Shown here one piece after another: positions 49,736 to 58,644 of a stretch of DNA of 64,000 nt. Under the pieces are notes generated by a model that saw nothing but the letters and a program-made list of their open reading frames with translations, was not told the origin of the DNA and did not search any database. Every line of letters starts with the position of its first letter. Positions within the stretch are counted from its first letter, which is position 1. Position numbers and translations under genes: made by a program. The DNA is from Cyclobacteriaceae bacterium (GTDB lineage: Bacteria > Bacteroidota > Bacteroidia > Cytophagales > Cyclobacteriaceae): NCBI GenBank assembly GCA_013141055.1, contig JABFRS010000002.1, forward strand, positions 744,001 through 808,000. The letters are read 5' to 3'.

Positions 49736-51163
49736 TTAGCTCACAATATTTACTTTCATCATATTGGTCCTGCTTCTTTCATGAATTGGCATGCTGGCAA
49801 GACTGATGAAGATATCTCCGGTCTTTACATGACCATCACGTTTTAATATCTCCTGAACATCCGCAATTGTTTCGTCTGTGGAATTTGACTTCTCGTAATA
49901 GTATGCGCGTGTAGCCCACACAAGATTCAGCGTGTTCAATACAGCCTTATTTCCGGTAAACACAAAAATGTTTGCATTTGGACGATGTGAAGAAGACTTG
50001 AAAGCTGTATACCCCGAAGAAGTCATTCCTACAATTGCTTTAGCATTCACTTCCTGTGCAAGTTTACAGGCTGCCAGGATCAAACTGTCGTGAATAAAGA
50101 TTGGTGAGTGAGCATCGACTTCGCGAAAGCGGTAGTAAAGAGCTGCTTGCTTTTCTACTGACCCGATGGTACGAACCATGCTTCGGATCACTTCAATAGG
50201 ATACTTACCAGCCGCGGTCTCTGCAGAAAGCATTAGAGCATCGGCTCCATCCATAACAGCATTCGCAACGTCGTTGGTTTCCGCACGTGTAGGGCGCGGG
50301 TTCTCAATCATGCTTTCCATCATCTGCGTTGCGACAATCACAGGCTTGGCAAGTTTATTACATTTTTCAACGAGCATCTTCTGAACCATTGGAACTTCTT
50401 CCAGCCAGATCTCAACTCCAAGATCACCACGGGCCACCATGACAGCATCTGTTGCCGCAAGAATTGCATCAATATTTTCCAGGGCTTCGGGTTTTTCAAT
50501 CTTTGCAACGATGCGACTGGTTGAGTTATTCTTTTCAATGATCGCACGAAGGATATCAATGTCTTTTGCCTTACGGACAAATGAAAGAGCTATCCAATCA
50601 ACTTTATTCTTCAGACCAAACTCGAGGTCTACTAGATCTTTTTCTGTTAACGATGGAGCCGAAACCTTTGAATAAGGGAGGTTGATTCCTTTGCGGGATT
50701 TCAATGGGCCGCCGTAAACCACTTCACAGACAACATCTATATCTCTTGCTTCTATAACTTTCAATTCAATCTTACCATCATCGATCAGGATCATGTCACC
50801 TGGCTTGACGTCATTTGGCAAACCTTTATAGCTGGTGCTGACCAGTTGATGATCTCCCACCACTTCACGGGTAGTAATGATCAGGGTTTCTCTTGGTGTG
50901 AGAATTGTACCTTCCTTAACTTCATTAACGCGGATTTTTGGGCCCTGTAAATCCTGCAGGAGGGCAATATGAGATCCCATTTCTTTGTTGATCTCACGCA
51001 CAAAGTCAATCACTTTTTGGTGGTCTTCATGTTTACCGTGAGAAAAATTCAATCTGAATACGTCAACACCTTCTTTGGCAAGGGCGAGAAGCATTTCTTT
51101 TGAACTGGATGCTGGCCCGACGGTGGCAACAATTTTGGTCTTGTTAAAAGAAGCTTTTTCCAT
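49736..51163 (-). CDS. pyk: Pyruvate kinase
   Basis: A 475-residue glycolytic enzyme converting phosphoenolpyruvate and ADP to pyruvate and ATP. Motifs: KIVATVGPASSSKEML, VFRLNFSHGKHEDH (about 35-48), IEKPEAL, MVARGDLGVEIWLEEVP (about 241-257) and MIENPRPTRAETNDVANAVMDGADALMLSAET (about 284-315). There is no extra C-terminal phosphohistidine domain. Length and residues are normal. It is followed on the same strand by nothing nearby; the IPExxxVDY gene lies 44 bases upstream in the same direction and could share its transcript. Confidence 0.97.
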   Translation of the reverse strand: MEKASFNKTKIVATVGPASSSKEMLLALAKEGVDVFRLNFSHGKHEDHQKVIDFVREINKEMGSHIALLQDLQGPKIRVNEVKEGTILTPRETLIITTREVVGDHQLVSTSYKGLPNDVKPGDMILIDDGKIELKVIEARDIDVVCEVVYGGPLKSRKGINLPYSKVSAPSLTEKDLVDLEFGLKNKVDWIALSFVRKAKDIDILRAIIEKNNSTSRIVAKIEKPEALENIDAILAATDAVMVARGDLGVEIWLEEVPMVQKMLVEKCNKLAKPVIVATQMMESMIENPRPTRAETNDVANAVMDGADALMLSAETAAGKYPIEVIRSMVRTIGSVEKQAALYYRFREVDAHSPIFIHDSLILAACKLAQEVNAKAIVGMTSSGYTAFKSSSHRPNANIFVFTGNKAVLNTLNLVWATRAYYYEKSNSTDETIADVQEILKRDGHVKTGDIFISLASMPIHERSRTNMMKVNIVS

Positions 51164-51206
51164 TCTGATAGTTAGTTCTGTGAGGCCTTAATCAAAGGCT
51201 ATTTCA

Positions 51207-51641
51207 TTAAAAAATAAAGCTATCCTTCGATTTTAAGGCCGACAAAGGTATCAAAGTGACCAATTCAACGGAAGGAATAGTCCGCAAGTATTCCTGCAAT
51301 CGATTTCCGGACAGGTTTTCCTCACTTTGGGTCATTAAAATGAAATCAAAATGAGGAAATTCAGGTACTAATTCAGGCGTGGCGTTCTCTCCTTCCATAG
51401 CCCTGTTTTTGAAAAGGTGCAGCTCATTAAGCGGCGTCTGAAATGAATAATGATCATAGGATGCAGTAAGGTCTTTTTTAAAGTGAATGATCAGATCCTG
51501 CTGCTTTACCAGATTGGTCTTCAATGTTTTATTGAGGTGCCAGGCCAGTTTATAGCCCTTTAATGAAGTCCTCACTCCCAGCAATTCAAAATCATAAGAG
51601 TATTCAATCTCAAGCTTATTTTTCTTGATTTTCGCAGTCAT
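51207..51641 (-). CDS. IPExxxVDY family protein
   Basis: A 144-residue protein from the ATG at 51641 (an earlier ATG at 51677 adds 12 residues with a hydrophobic tail that fits the family less well). The region LVPEFPHFDFILMTQSEEN corresponds to the IPExxxVDY signature with V/P/E and F-D-F replacing parts of it. The family is confined to Bacteroidota and its function is unknown. It is conserved next to pyk and acpP in that phylum, as seen here. Divergent from acpP. Confidence 0.82.
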   Translation of the reverse strand: MTAKIKKNKLEIEYSYDFELLGVRTSLKGYKLAWHLNKTLKTNLVKQQDLIIHFKKDLTASYDHYSFQTPLNELHLFKNRAMEGENATPELVPEFPHFDFILMTQSEENLSGNRLQEYLRTIPSVELVTLIPLSALKSKDSFIF

Positions 51642-51669
51642 TTGGACAGGTATATTGAAAAGTAAAAAG

Positions 51670-51701
51670 TTTGACAATATGGCTCCAAATCTCTTACTTT
51701 G
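51670..51701 (+). promoter_or_regulatory. Promoter of acpP
   Basis: TTTG at 51670-51673 is followed after exactly 20 bases by TTACTTTG at 51694-51701, one mismatch from TAnnTTTG. The acpP start is 34 bases further on. The spacing equals that of the E1 promoter in this window, which supports the call. Confidence 0.65.
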
Positions 51702-51735
51702 CGCAGATTTTTAAAATACCTTAAACCTTATAAAC

Positions 51736-51975
51736 ATGTCTGACATCGCACAAAAAGTAAAACAGATCATCATCGACAAACTGGGAGTAGAAGAATCTGA
51801 AGTAACACCTGAGGCAAGCTTTACGAACGACCTGGGAGCAGATTCTCTTGATACAGTCGAGTTGATTATGGAGTTTGAAAAAGAATTTAACATCTCCATT
51901 CCGGACGACCAGGCAGAAAATATCGCTACAGTAGGACAAGCAATTTCTTATCTGGAACAAAACGCGAAGAAATAA
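51736..51975 (+). CDS. acpP: Acyl carrier protein
   Basis: A 79-residue acidic four-helix carrier. The phosphopantetheine attachment site is [20 protein letters not shown], with Ser37 in the DSL motif. It carries acyl chains for fatty acid synthesis; the following fabF elongation enzyme confirms this. ATG at 51736 is the only sensible start. A small terminator-like hairpin follows, which may reduce read-through into fabF and so let acpP be made in excess. Confidence 0.97.
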   Translation: MSDIAQKVKQIIIDKLGVEESEVTPEASFTNDLGADSLDTVELIMEFEKEFNISIPDDQAENIATVGQAISYLEQNAKK

Positions 51976-51998
51976 TCAGGACGTATCCTGATTTTAAA
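51974..51998 (+). terminator. Partial terminator hairpin between acpP and fabF
   Basis: AATCAGGA (51974-51981) pairs with TCCTGATT (51986-51993) around a CGTA loop, followed by TTAAATT. It begins inside the acpP stop codon region and lies 27 bases before fabF. It has only a short T-tract, so it may act as an attenuator rather than a full stop. Confidence 0.6.
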
Positions 51999-52019
51999 TT
52001 CTGACACCAATTTTTCAGC

Positions 52020-53270
52020 ATGAATTTTAAAAGGGTTGTTATCACTGGGATAGGTGCACTCACGCCAATCGGAAATACTCTCAACGAATATTGGGAAGGT
52101 TTAAAAGCCGGAAAAAGCGGGGCTGCACCTATAACCAGGTTTGATGCAACTCTCTTCAAAACCAAATTTGCGTGCGAGCTAAAGAACTTCGATCCGACCA
52201 ACTTTATGGATCGGAAAGAAGCACGCAAACTCGATCCATTCGCGCAGTTCGCTCTTATCTCTGCTGATGAAGCAATCATCCATTCACAACTTAATCTTTC
52301 AACCATAAACCCTGATCGTGTCGGGGTTATCTGGGGGTCGGGTATTGGAGGTCTTACAACATTCTCGGAAGAAGTGAAATCATTTGGACGTGGGGATGGT
52401 ACTCCACGATTCAATCCTTTCTTCATTCCGAAAATGATCGCGGATATTGCCGCAGGACATATCTCTATTAAGTATGGCTTTCGTGGACCGAACTATACAA
52501 CGGTATCTGCCTGCGCCTCTTCTACTCATGCTATTTACGATGCATTTACTTATATCCGCTTAGGCAAAGCTGACGTGATTATTTCAGGCGGTTCTGAAGC
52601 AGTTGTTTGTGAGGCAGGCATTGGTGGATTCAATGCTATGAAAGCCCTTTCTGAACGCAATGATTCTCCTGAAACTGCATCACGCCCTTATGATAAGGAT
52701 CGTGATGGTTTTGTTCTGGGAGAAGGTGCTGGTGCGTTGGTGCTTGAAGAATATGAATATGCGAAAGCACGCGGTGCAAAAATTTATGGTGAGATTCTCG
52801 GCGGCGGAATGACTGCCGATGCATATCACATCACTGCTCCTCATCCTGAAGGTGCGGGTGTTATCAATGTTATGAACCTTGCTATTCAAGAGGCTGGTAT
52901 CAAACCGTCCGACATTGAATATGTAAATACCCATGGAACTTCCACTCCTCTTGGAGATATTGGAGAGATCAAGGCAATCGAAAAAGTCTTTGGTGAACAT
53001 GCATCTAAGCTGAATATCAGCTCCACAAAATCAATGACAGGTCACCTTTTGGGTGCTGCGGGAGCCATTGAAGCTATCGCTTGTCTTCTGGCGCTGAACG
53101 AAGGAATCATTGCTCCTACGATCAATCACTTTACTGATGATGAAGGTCTCAATCCAAACCTTAATCTCACATTCAACAAAGCTCAAAAGCGCAATGTCAA
53201 CATCGCATTAAGCAATACGTTTGGCTTCGGTGGACATAATGCCTGTATCATTATCAGAAAGCCTGAGTAA
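52020..53270 (+). CDS. fabF: Beta-ketoacyl-ACP synthase II
   Basis: A 416-residue condensing enzyme of type II fatty acid synthesis. It begins KRVVITGIGALTPIG. The catalytic cysteine is in TVSACASSTHAI (Cys about 165). The two histidines are in YVNTHGTSTPLGD (about 303) and TKSMTGHLLGAAG (about 340). It lengthens fatty acids on ACP and is the elongation step that sets chain length and temperature response in many bacteria. Organised as acpP-fabF-rnc, the conserved Bacteroidota order. Confidence 0.97.
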   Translation: MNFKRVVITGIGALTPIGNTLNEYWEGLKAGKSGAAPITRFDATLFKTKFACELKNFDPTNFMDRKEARKLDPFAQFALISADEAIIHSQLNLSTINPDRVGVIWGSGIGGLTTFSEEVKSFGRGDGTPRFNPFFIPKMIADIAAGHISIKYGFRGPNYTTVSACASSTHAIYDAFTYIRLGKADVIISGGSEAVVCEAGIGGFNAMKALSERNDSPETASRPYDKDRDGFVLGEGAGALVLEEYEYAKARGAKIYGEILGGGMTADAYHITAPHPEGAGVINVMNLAIQEAGIKPSDIEYVNTHGTSTPLGDIGEIKAIEKVFGEHASKLNISSTKSMTGHLLGAAGAIEAIACLLALNEGIIAPTINHFTDDEGLNPNLNLTFNKAQKRNVNIALSNTFGFGGHNACIIIRKPE

Positions 53271-53279
53271 GGTCACCCT

Positions 53280-54005
53280 GTGTGGAGCATCCTGAAAATT
53301 TCCGCCAGTCAATCAAAGAAAGACGATAAAAAACTGACCAAGGCAATCCAGGCCATTACTGGATTTACTCCATCCAATCTTTCTCTCTACAAACTTGCTA
53401 CCCTTCATACAAGTCGCAGCAAGGAGACTGATGGCTTTCGGGAATCCAATGAACGATTGGAGTATTTAGGTGATGCCATTCTTGGCGCAGCCGTAGCGGA
53501 TTATCTTTTCAAGAAGTATCCTTTCAAAGATGAGGGTTTCCTTACGGAAATACGTTCACGTATTGTGAATCGTGATTCACTGAATCTTCTTGCAAGAAAG
53601 ATGGGCATCAATCTCATCGTGCAGTTCGATCAGAAAAATGTACAACTTCAACAAGTAGTGCTGGGCAACACACTGGAAGCCATCGTGGGCGCTATCTACC
53701 TCGACCGCGGATACCTTCGGGCTAAAAAATTTGTGATTGATAAATTGATCCAACCTCACTTTAATCTTGAAGTTGTTATCCAATCTAACTTTAATCATAA
53801 GAGCAAGATCATCGAATGGACACAGCGTAATAATAAAACGGTACGCTTTGAAATGATGGAGACTAAAAAATCCAAGAATCAGAAAGAGTTTTCGATCCAG
53901 ATATTTATTGACGACCAGCCTTATGGCACCGGCTTCGGATTTACAAAAAAGAAAGCCGAACAGGATGCTGCCATGAAAACATGCGAACAGTTAAATATTG
54001 TGTAG
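53280..54005 (+). CDS. rnc: Ribonuclease III
   Basis: A 241-residue double-strand-specific RNase with a GTG start 9 bases after the fabF stop. Signature ERLEYLGDAILGAAVADYLF (about 59-78) has the catalytic Asp and Glu. A second Glu lies in LGNTLEAIVGAIYLD (about 129-143). The dsRNA-binding domain fills the C-terminal 70 residues: FSIQIFIDDQPYGTGFGFTKKKAEQDAA. The acpP-fabF-rnc gene order is conserved. No sign of frame damage. Confidence 0.95.
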   Translation: MWSILKISASQSKKDDKKLTKAIQAITGFTPSNLSLYKLATLHTSRSKETDGFRESNERLEYLGDAILGAAVADYLFKKYPFKDEGFLTEIRSRIVNRDSLNLLARKMGINLIVQFDQKNVQLQQVVLGNTLEAIVGAIYLDRGYLRAKKFVIDKLIQPHFNLEVVIQSNFNHKSKIIEWTQRNNKTVRFEMMETKKSKNQKEFSIQIFIDDQPYGTGFGFTKKKAEQDAAMKTCEQLNIV

Positions 54006-54049
54006 CGGCCTTTCATCGTTATTTCCATAAAATAACCGCCTCCATATCC

Positions 54050-54057
54050 TACCTTTG
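54050..54057 (+). promoter_or_regulatory. -7 element of nadE
   Basis: TACCTTTG matches TAnnTTTG exactly and lies only five bases before the nadE ATG, so the transcript would be nearly leaderless. No clear -33 element at 19-21 bases. Confidence 0.45.
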
Positions 54058-54062
54058 CCTTA

Positions 54063-55913
54063 ATGACTACTCTCAAGATAGCCGGAGCCACATTAAACCA
54101 GATTCCTTTTCACTGGAAGAACAATGTCACCAATATTCTTGATGCTATTGAGGAAGGACGGAAGCAAAATGTAGCACTTCTTTGCCTGCCCGAACTTTGC
54201 CTTACCGGCTATGGCTGTGAAGATCTTTTTCTCAGTGATTGGCTAACTGAAACGGCCTGGAGAAAACTTTCTGCCGTTGTTGAAGCTTCAAAAGATATTA
54301 TTGTCTGTATTGGCATCCCGGTAAGGATCAACTCCATTACTTATAACGGGGTCTGCGTCATTAAAAATCAGGAAATTCTTGGTGTTACGCTTAAACAAAA
54401 CCTTGCCAGAGACGGAGTGCATTATGAACCGCGATGGTTTGACGCGTGGCCAGCCGGGAAAGTAGTTAGTCTTACTATCGAAGGAAAAGAAATCAGTGCG
54501 GGGGACCTTATTTACGAAAGTCATGGCATTCATTTCGGCTTCGAAATTTGTGAAGACGCCTGGAGAAAGAAGAATCGTCCAGGCTATCGTCTTGCTGAAC
54601 GCAAAGTGGACCTTATCCTGAATCCAAGCGCAAGTCATTTTGCTTTCGGAAAAAGTGAGCTAAGAGCTCAGGAAGTCGTTCTCGATGGCTCGGAGAAATT
54701 TAACTGCGCTTATTTATTTGTTAATCATTTAGGTAATGAAGCCGGCCGAATGATTTATGATGGAGATATTATCATCTCACAAAAAGGCAAGCTCCTGAAA
54801 GAAAACAGCCGTTTGTCTTTCAGAAATTTTAATCTCCTCTCCTGCCTGATTGATTTTGAGAATCCTGCCAAATCAGAAATCATAAAATCATCTGACGGAA
54901 AAGAAAAGAATGAAGAGTTTGCCCGTGCTGCATCCCTTGCTCTTTTTGACTATCTGAGGAAAAGTAAATCCAAAGGATTTGTATTAAGCCTCAGTGGTGG
55001 TGCCGATTCGTCTTTATGTGCAGTCCTGGTGGCTGAAATGATTCGCAGAGCCTCAAAAGAAATAGGCTGGGAAAAATTCTGGGCACAGCTTGGCTTTGAA
55101 GAAAAGGACCTACCCATAGATGTAAACAAAGCCGTCAATAAAATTCTAACATGCGCTTATCAGTCGACAAAAAACTCTTCTGACAAAACTCTTCACGCAG
55201 CACAAACATTAGCGGATTCTATTGGTGCTCAATTCTATCAGTGGTCGATCGAAGAAGAAACAAATTCCTATCGGACAAAAATTGAAGGAGCTTTAAAAAG
55301 ATCATTAACCTGGGATCAGGATGATATTGCCTTGCAAAATATTCAGGCACGGTCCAGATCCCCGATTATCTGGTTGCTGGCAAACATCAAGCAATCCATT
55401 CTATTAACAACTTCCAATCGAAGTGAAGGTGATGTTGGTTATGCCACTATGGACGGAGACACAAGCGGAAGCCTTGCTCCTATTGCTGGCATCGATAAAC
55501 CATTTATCATTCAATGGCTTCGCTGGGCGCAACAGGCATTAGATCATAAAGGTCTTGATCCAGTCAATCATTTACAACCTACTGCTGAACTACGTCCATC
55601 GGAGCGTGCTCAAACTGATGAAAAAGATCTGATGCCGTACAATGTTCTGGTTGCTATCGAGCGTCTGGCCATTTTTGAAAGAAGACCTCCGGTTGAAATC
55701 TTCAAAAGACTTTCTTCTGAGTACCCAAAATCCGAATTGAAAGGCTGGATTAAAAAATTCTTTAGACTTTGGTCCATCAATCAATGGAAACGTGAACGCT
55801 TTGCTCCTTCCTTTCACTTTGACGATCTCAATGTTGACCCCAGGAGTTGGTGCAGATTTCCAATACTTTCAGGAAGTTTTACTGAAGAACTTGAGGAACT
55901 GGACAAGGTCTAA
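54063..55913 (+). CDS. nadE: Glutamine-dependent NAD+ synthetase
   Basis: A 616-residue two-domain enzyme. The N-terminal carbon-nitrogen hydrolase domain (about 1-270) is the glutaminase with Glu in LCLPELCLTGYGCEDLF (about 40-56), Lys in KQNLARDGVHYE (about 113-124) and Cys in HFGFEICEDAWRKK (about 158-171). The synthetase domain begins near 295 with the PP-loop LSLSGGADSSLCAVLV (about 308-323) and has TTSNRSEGDVGYATMDGD (about 449-466). It converts deamido-NAD to NAD using glutamine. The gene stands alone after rnc. Confidence 0.96.
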   Translation: MTTLKIAGATLNQIPFHWKNNVTNILDAIEEGRKQNVALLCLPELCLTGYGCEDLFLSDWLTETAWRKLSAVVEASKDIIVCIGIPVRINSITYNGVCVIKNQEILGVTLKQNLARDGVHYEPRWFDAWPAGKVVSLTIEGKEISAGDLIYESHGIHFGFEICEDAWRKKNRPGYRLAERKVDLILNPSASHFAFGKSELRAQEVVLDGSEKFNCAYLFVNHLGNEAGRMIYDGDIIISQKGKLLKENSRLSFRNFNLLSCLIDFENPAKSEIIKSSDGKEKNEEFARAASLALFDYLRKSKSKGFVLSLSGGADSSLCAVLVAEMIRRASKEIGWEKFWAQLGFEEKDLPIDVNKAVNKILTCAYQSTKNSSDKTLHAAQTLADSIGAQFYQWSIEEETNSYRTKIEGALKRSLTWDQDDIALQNIQARSRSPIIWLLANIKQSILLTTSNRSEGDVGYATMDGDTSGSLAPIAGIDKPFIIQWLRWAQQALDHKGLDPVNHLQPTAELRPSERAQTDEKDLMPYNVLVAIERLAIFERRPPVEIFKRLSSEYPKSELKGWIKKFFRLWSINQWKRERFAPSFHFDDLNVDPRSWCRFPILSGSFTEELEELDKV

Positions 55914-56009
55914 TAGTATACCCTCCTAATCAATACCTACTTACAGACTGCTAGTTACCGGCAACCAGTTTCTACCTATATTTACCGGCATTAATTTCTC
56001 TCATTGCGC

Positions 56010-57140
56010 ATGCATACACTGAATTACATAATCTGGAACGGAAGTGCTGAACTGTTCACTATTGGACCTATTACTCTTCGCTGGTATGGTTTATTATTCG
56101 CTCTTGGATTTCTTCTGAGTCAGCAAGTATTGTACTATATCTATCGCAAGGAAGGTAAACCCGAAACCGATATTGACACGCTGACCATCTACATGGTTCT
56201 TTCCACGATCCTTGGTGCAAGATTAGGACATATCCTTTTCTATCAACCTGAGATTATCTGGCAGGATCCGTTAGGAATTATTCTTCCTTTTCAATTCACC
56301 CCCACTTTTGAGTTTACAGGACTTCAGGGTTTGGCAAGTCATGGTGCTGCAATAGGAATTCTTTTTGCACTATGGTTGTATTCAAGAAAGAAGAAACCAG
56401 GACAGAATTATCTTCAGGTTCTTGACCGCATTGTCATTGTAGTTGCCATGACAGGTGCTATGATCCGTTTTGGGAATTATTTTAATTCAGAGATTCTTGG
56501 CAAGCCTACAGACGCTTCTTATGGAATTGTTTTTATAAATCATGTGACCACTGCATTGGAAGGTGATCAGGACAACCCAGCCAATCCCGTGCAAGAAGTT
56601 GTCGTGGAAAGAGATCCCAACACTCCAAATGGGCCCAATGGAAGAATGCCAATAAAGCTCTTTGTGTTTTTCAAACCAGGAGTTCCGGAAAGTCAGGCAC
56701 AAACTTTCATTCAGCTGGACGCGAGAAGTATCCTCAACTCACGCTATCTGAGTGAGTTCATTGATAATTTCGGAGTTACACAGCCAGTTCAAACTATTCT
56801 GGATGAAAAAACAAATCAGGTGATGGCAAAGATTACCACCTATGGTATCTCACGCCATCCGGCACAGCTTTATGAAGCCATATCCTGCATTTTCCTGTTC
56901 CTCTTTCTTTTATACATATGGTCCTTGCATAAAGCCGGGCTTCCCGAAGGAAGAATCTTTGGCTACTTTATGATAATTCTGTGGAGCTTGCGTTTCTTAT
57001 ATGAATATCTGAAAGAAGTTCAGGTGCCCTTTGAAGAAAATCTCCCCCTGGATATGGGACAGATCCTAAGCATTCCACTGGTAATCGTTGGAATTTTCGT
57101 GCTGATCAGATCTTATCGGTTGCCACAATCTAATACATGA
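56010..57140 (+). CDS. lgt: Prolipoprotein diacylglyceryl transferase, enlarged form
   Basis: Start at the ATG at 56010 (a TTG two codons upstream is also open). The 376-residue membrane enzyme transfers diacylglycerol to the lipobox cysteine. Motifs: LRWYGLLFALGFLLSQQ, GARLGHILFYQPE (about 69-81), GLASHGAAIGILFALW (about 108-123, the H-G-A signature), IRFGNYFNSEILGKPTD (about 151-167, matching GRIGNFxNxE) and SRHPAQLYEA. Between the G-N-x-x-x-E signature and SRHPAQLYE about 115 residues are inserted (DQDNPANPVQEVVVERDPNTP...), so it is near 100 residues longer than the E. coli enzyme. Several Bacteroidota have this insertion. It serves the many lipoproteins here. Confidence 0.94.
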   Translation: MHTLNYIIWNGSAELFTIGPITLRWYGLLFALGFLLSQQVLYYIYRKEGKPETDIDTLTIYMVLSTILGARLGHILFYQPEIIWQDPLGIILPFQFTPTFEFTGLQGLASHGAAIGILFALWLYSRKKKPGQNYLQVLDRIVIVVAMTGAMIRFGNYFNSEILGKPTDASYGIVFINHVTTALEGDQDNPANPVQEVVVERDPNTPNGPNGRMPIKLFVFFKPGVPESQAQTFIQLDARSILNSRYLSEFIDNFGVTQPVQTILDEKTNQVMAKITTYGISRHPAQLYEAISCIFLFLFLLYIWSLHKAGLPEGRIFGYFMIILWSLRFLYEYLKEVQVPFEENLPLDMGQILSIPLVIVGIFVLIRSYRLPQSNT

Positions 57141-57195
57141 TTATATTGACTAAAGAGAATTCTTCGTTCATATCATTAATTCAAGATGAGCTTAC

Positions 57196-58644
57196 ATGCT
57201 GGCCTGGTTAGTAGGAATATTGCTGACATTCGGAGGAGCGGAAACAGACTTTCAGGAACAGGTCACGCAGACTGATTCAATTCAGCAAAAAAAAATCGAT
57301 TCACTTAATCGGATTCTTTACGTTGACCGTGTTATCATTATTGGCAATAAAGTTACACGCAATAGGATCCTTGAAAGAGAAATATCGCTCCATCCGGGAG
57401 ACACTGTCAGCGTAAAACAACTTCCTGGTATTCTGCAATGGGACAAGAACAAAATTTATAATCTCAGGCTATTCAATACTGTTACTGTGCGGGCGTTGGA
57501 ACTTGGCAACGATCACATTGATCTATTGATCGAAGTCACAGAACGTTGGTATATTTTTCCTGTACCAATTTTTGAACTTTCTGACAGGAATTTTAACGAA
57601 TGGTGGAACAACTACAATCATGACCTTGATCGCATCAATTATGGGATGCGCATTTATAAAAATAATTTCCGTGGCCGGAATGAATCACTCAGATTGACCG
57701 CACAATTTGGCTTCGTTCGAAAGTTTGATCTGCAATATAGAATTCCAAACCTTGATCGTAAACAAAAACAAGGGCTCACCTTTAGTCTGGATTACGGATC
57801 ACCTAAAAACATTGCTTACCAGACACTGGATCACAGACTTGTGTTTCTACAAACCAAGAAAGTTGTAAGAACAACTTTTGGAGCCAGTATTGGTTATTCC
57901 TACCGCAAATCATTTTACGAAACACATTCTTTGGGTTTGAATTTCAGACAGTCAGAGGTAATTGACACGGTTCTGATGCTGAATCCCATTTATTATAACA
58001 ACAATAAAACTACGCAACGGTACTTTTCATTCGGATACGCCTTTAACTCAGAACACCGTGACGTAGTACTGTATCCCTTAAAAGGTTATCAGATAACCGG
58101 AACCATTGGAAAGACAGGACTCTTCCCAACAGATGATATTGATCAATGGGAGCTTAATCTGAGCTATGCAAGGCACTGGCCTCTAAAAAATGATTTTTAT
58201 CTGTCGAATTTTACTTCAGGATTTTATAGCAGCAGGAAGAACCAACCGTACAATTCATTCAATGGGTTAGGTTATCAGAATCAGTTGGTGAGAGGTTATG
58301 AGAACTACGTAATCGAAGGCCCAGCATTCGCTTTGAATAAGACCACTTTTAAGAAAAAAATATTCTCTCGTGTATGGAAATTAGAAAGAATGCCCATTGA
58401 ACAATTCAGTTATCTTCCATTAGCTATTTACGTTAAAACATTTTTTGATGTCGGGTACATTCAGAATTATCCCTATTACGATGAGAAGTCATTAAATCAA
58501 CGCTTCTCCAATCAGTGGCTAACAGGCGCAGGATTTGGGATGGATATGGTTACTACCTATGACCTCGTACTTCGAGTAGAGTACACGTTTACACAGGGAC
58601 AGCCAGCTGGCGGAGTATTTTTCAACATCAAGAAAGAGTTTTAA
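57196..58644 (+). CDS. Omp85/BamA-superfamily outer-membrane protein
   Basis: A 482-residue protein with an uncleaved or weak leader (about 1-15). One or two POTRA-like units follow: YVDRVIIIGNKVTRNRILEREISLHPGDTV (about 42-71) and LRLFNTVTVRAL...LLIEVTERWYIFPVPIFEL. The rest, from about 135, is a 16-stranded barrel-like region: RNESLRLTAQFGFVRKF, QKQGLTFSLDYGSPK, AYARHWPLKNDFYLSNF, and a final strand that ends with Phe (VFFNIKKEF), as expected for barrel insertion. It could be the TamA partner of the TamB fragment at the start, or a surface-antigen homologue. Confidence 0.85.
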   Translation: MLAWLVGILLTFGGAETDFQEQVTQTDSIQQKKIDSLNRILYVDRVIIIGNKVTRNRILEREISLHPGDTVSVKQLPGILQWDKNKIYNLRLFNTVTVRALELGNDHIDLLIEVTERWYIFPVPIFELSDRNFNEWWNNYNHDLDRINYGMRIYKNNFRGRNESLRLTAQFGFVRKFDLQYRIPNLDRKQKQGLTFSLDYGSPKNIAYQTLDHRLVFLQTKKVVRTTFGASIGYSYRKSFYETHSLGLNFRQSEVIDTVLMLNPIYYNNNKTTQRYFSFGYAFNSEHRDVVLYPLKGYQITGTIGKTGLFPTDDIDQWELNLSYARHWPLKNDFYLSNFTSGFYSSRKNQPYNSFNGLGYQNQLVRGYENYVIEGPAFALNKTTFKKKIFSRVWKLERMPIEQFSYLPLAIYVKTFFDVGYIQNYPYYDEKSLNQRFSNQWLTGAGFGMDMVTTYDLVLRVEYTFTQGQPAGGVFFNIKKEF

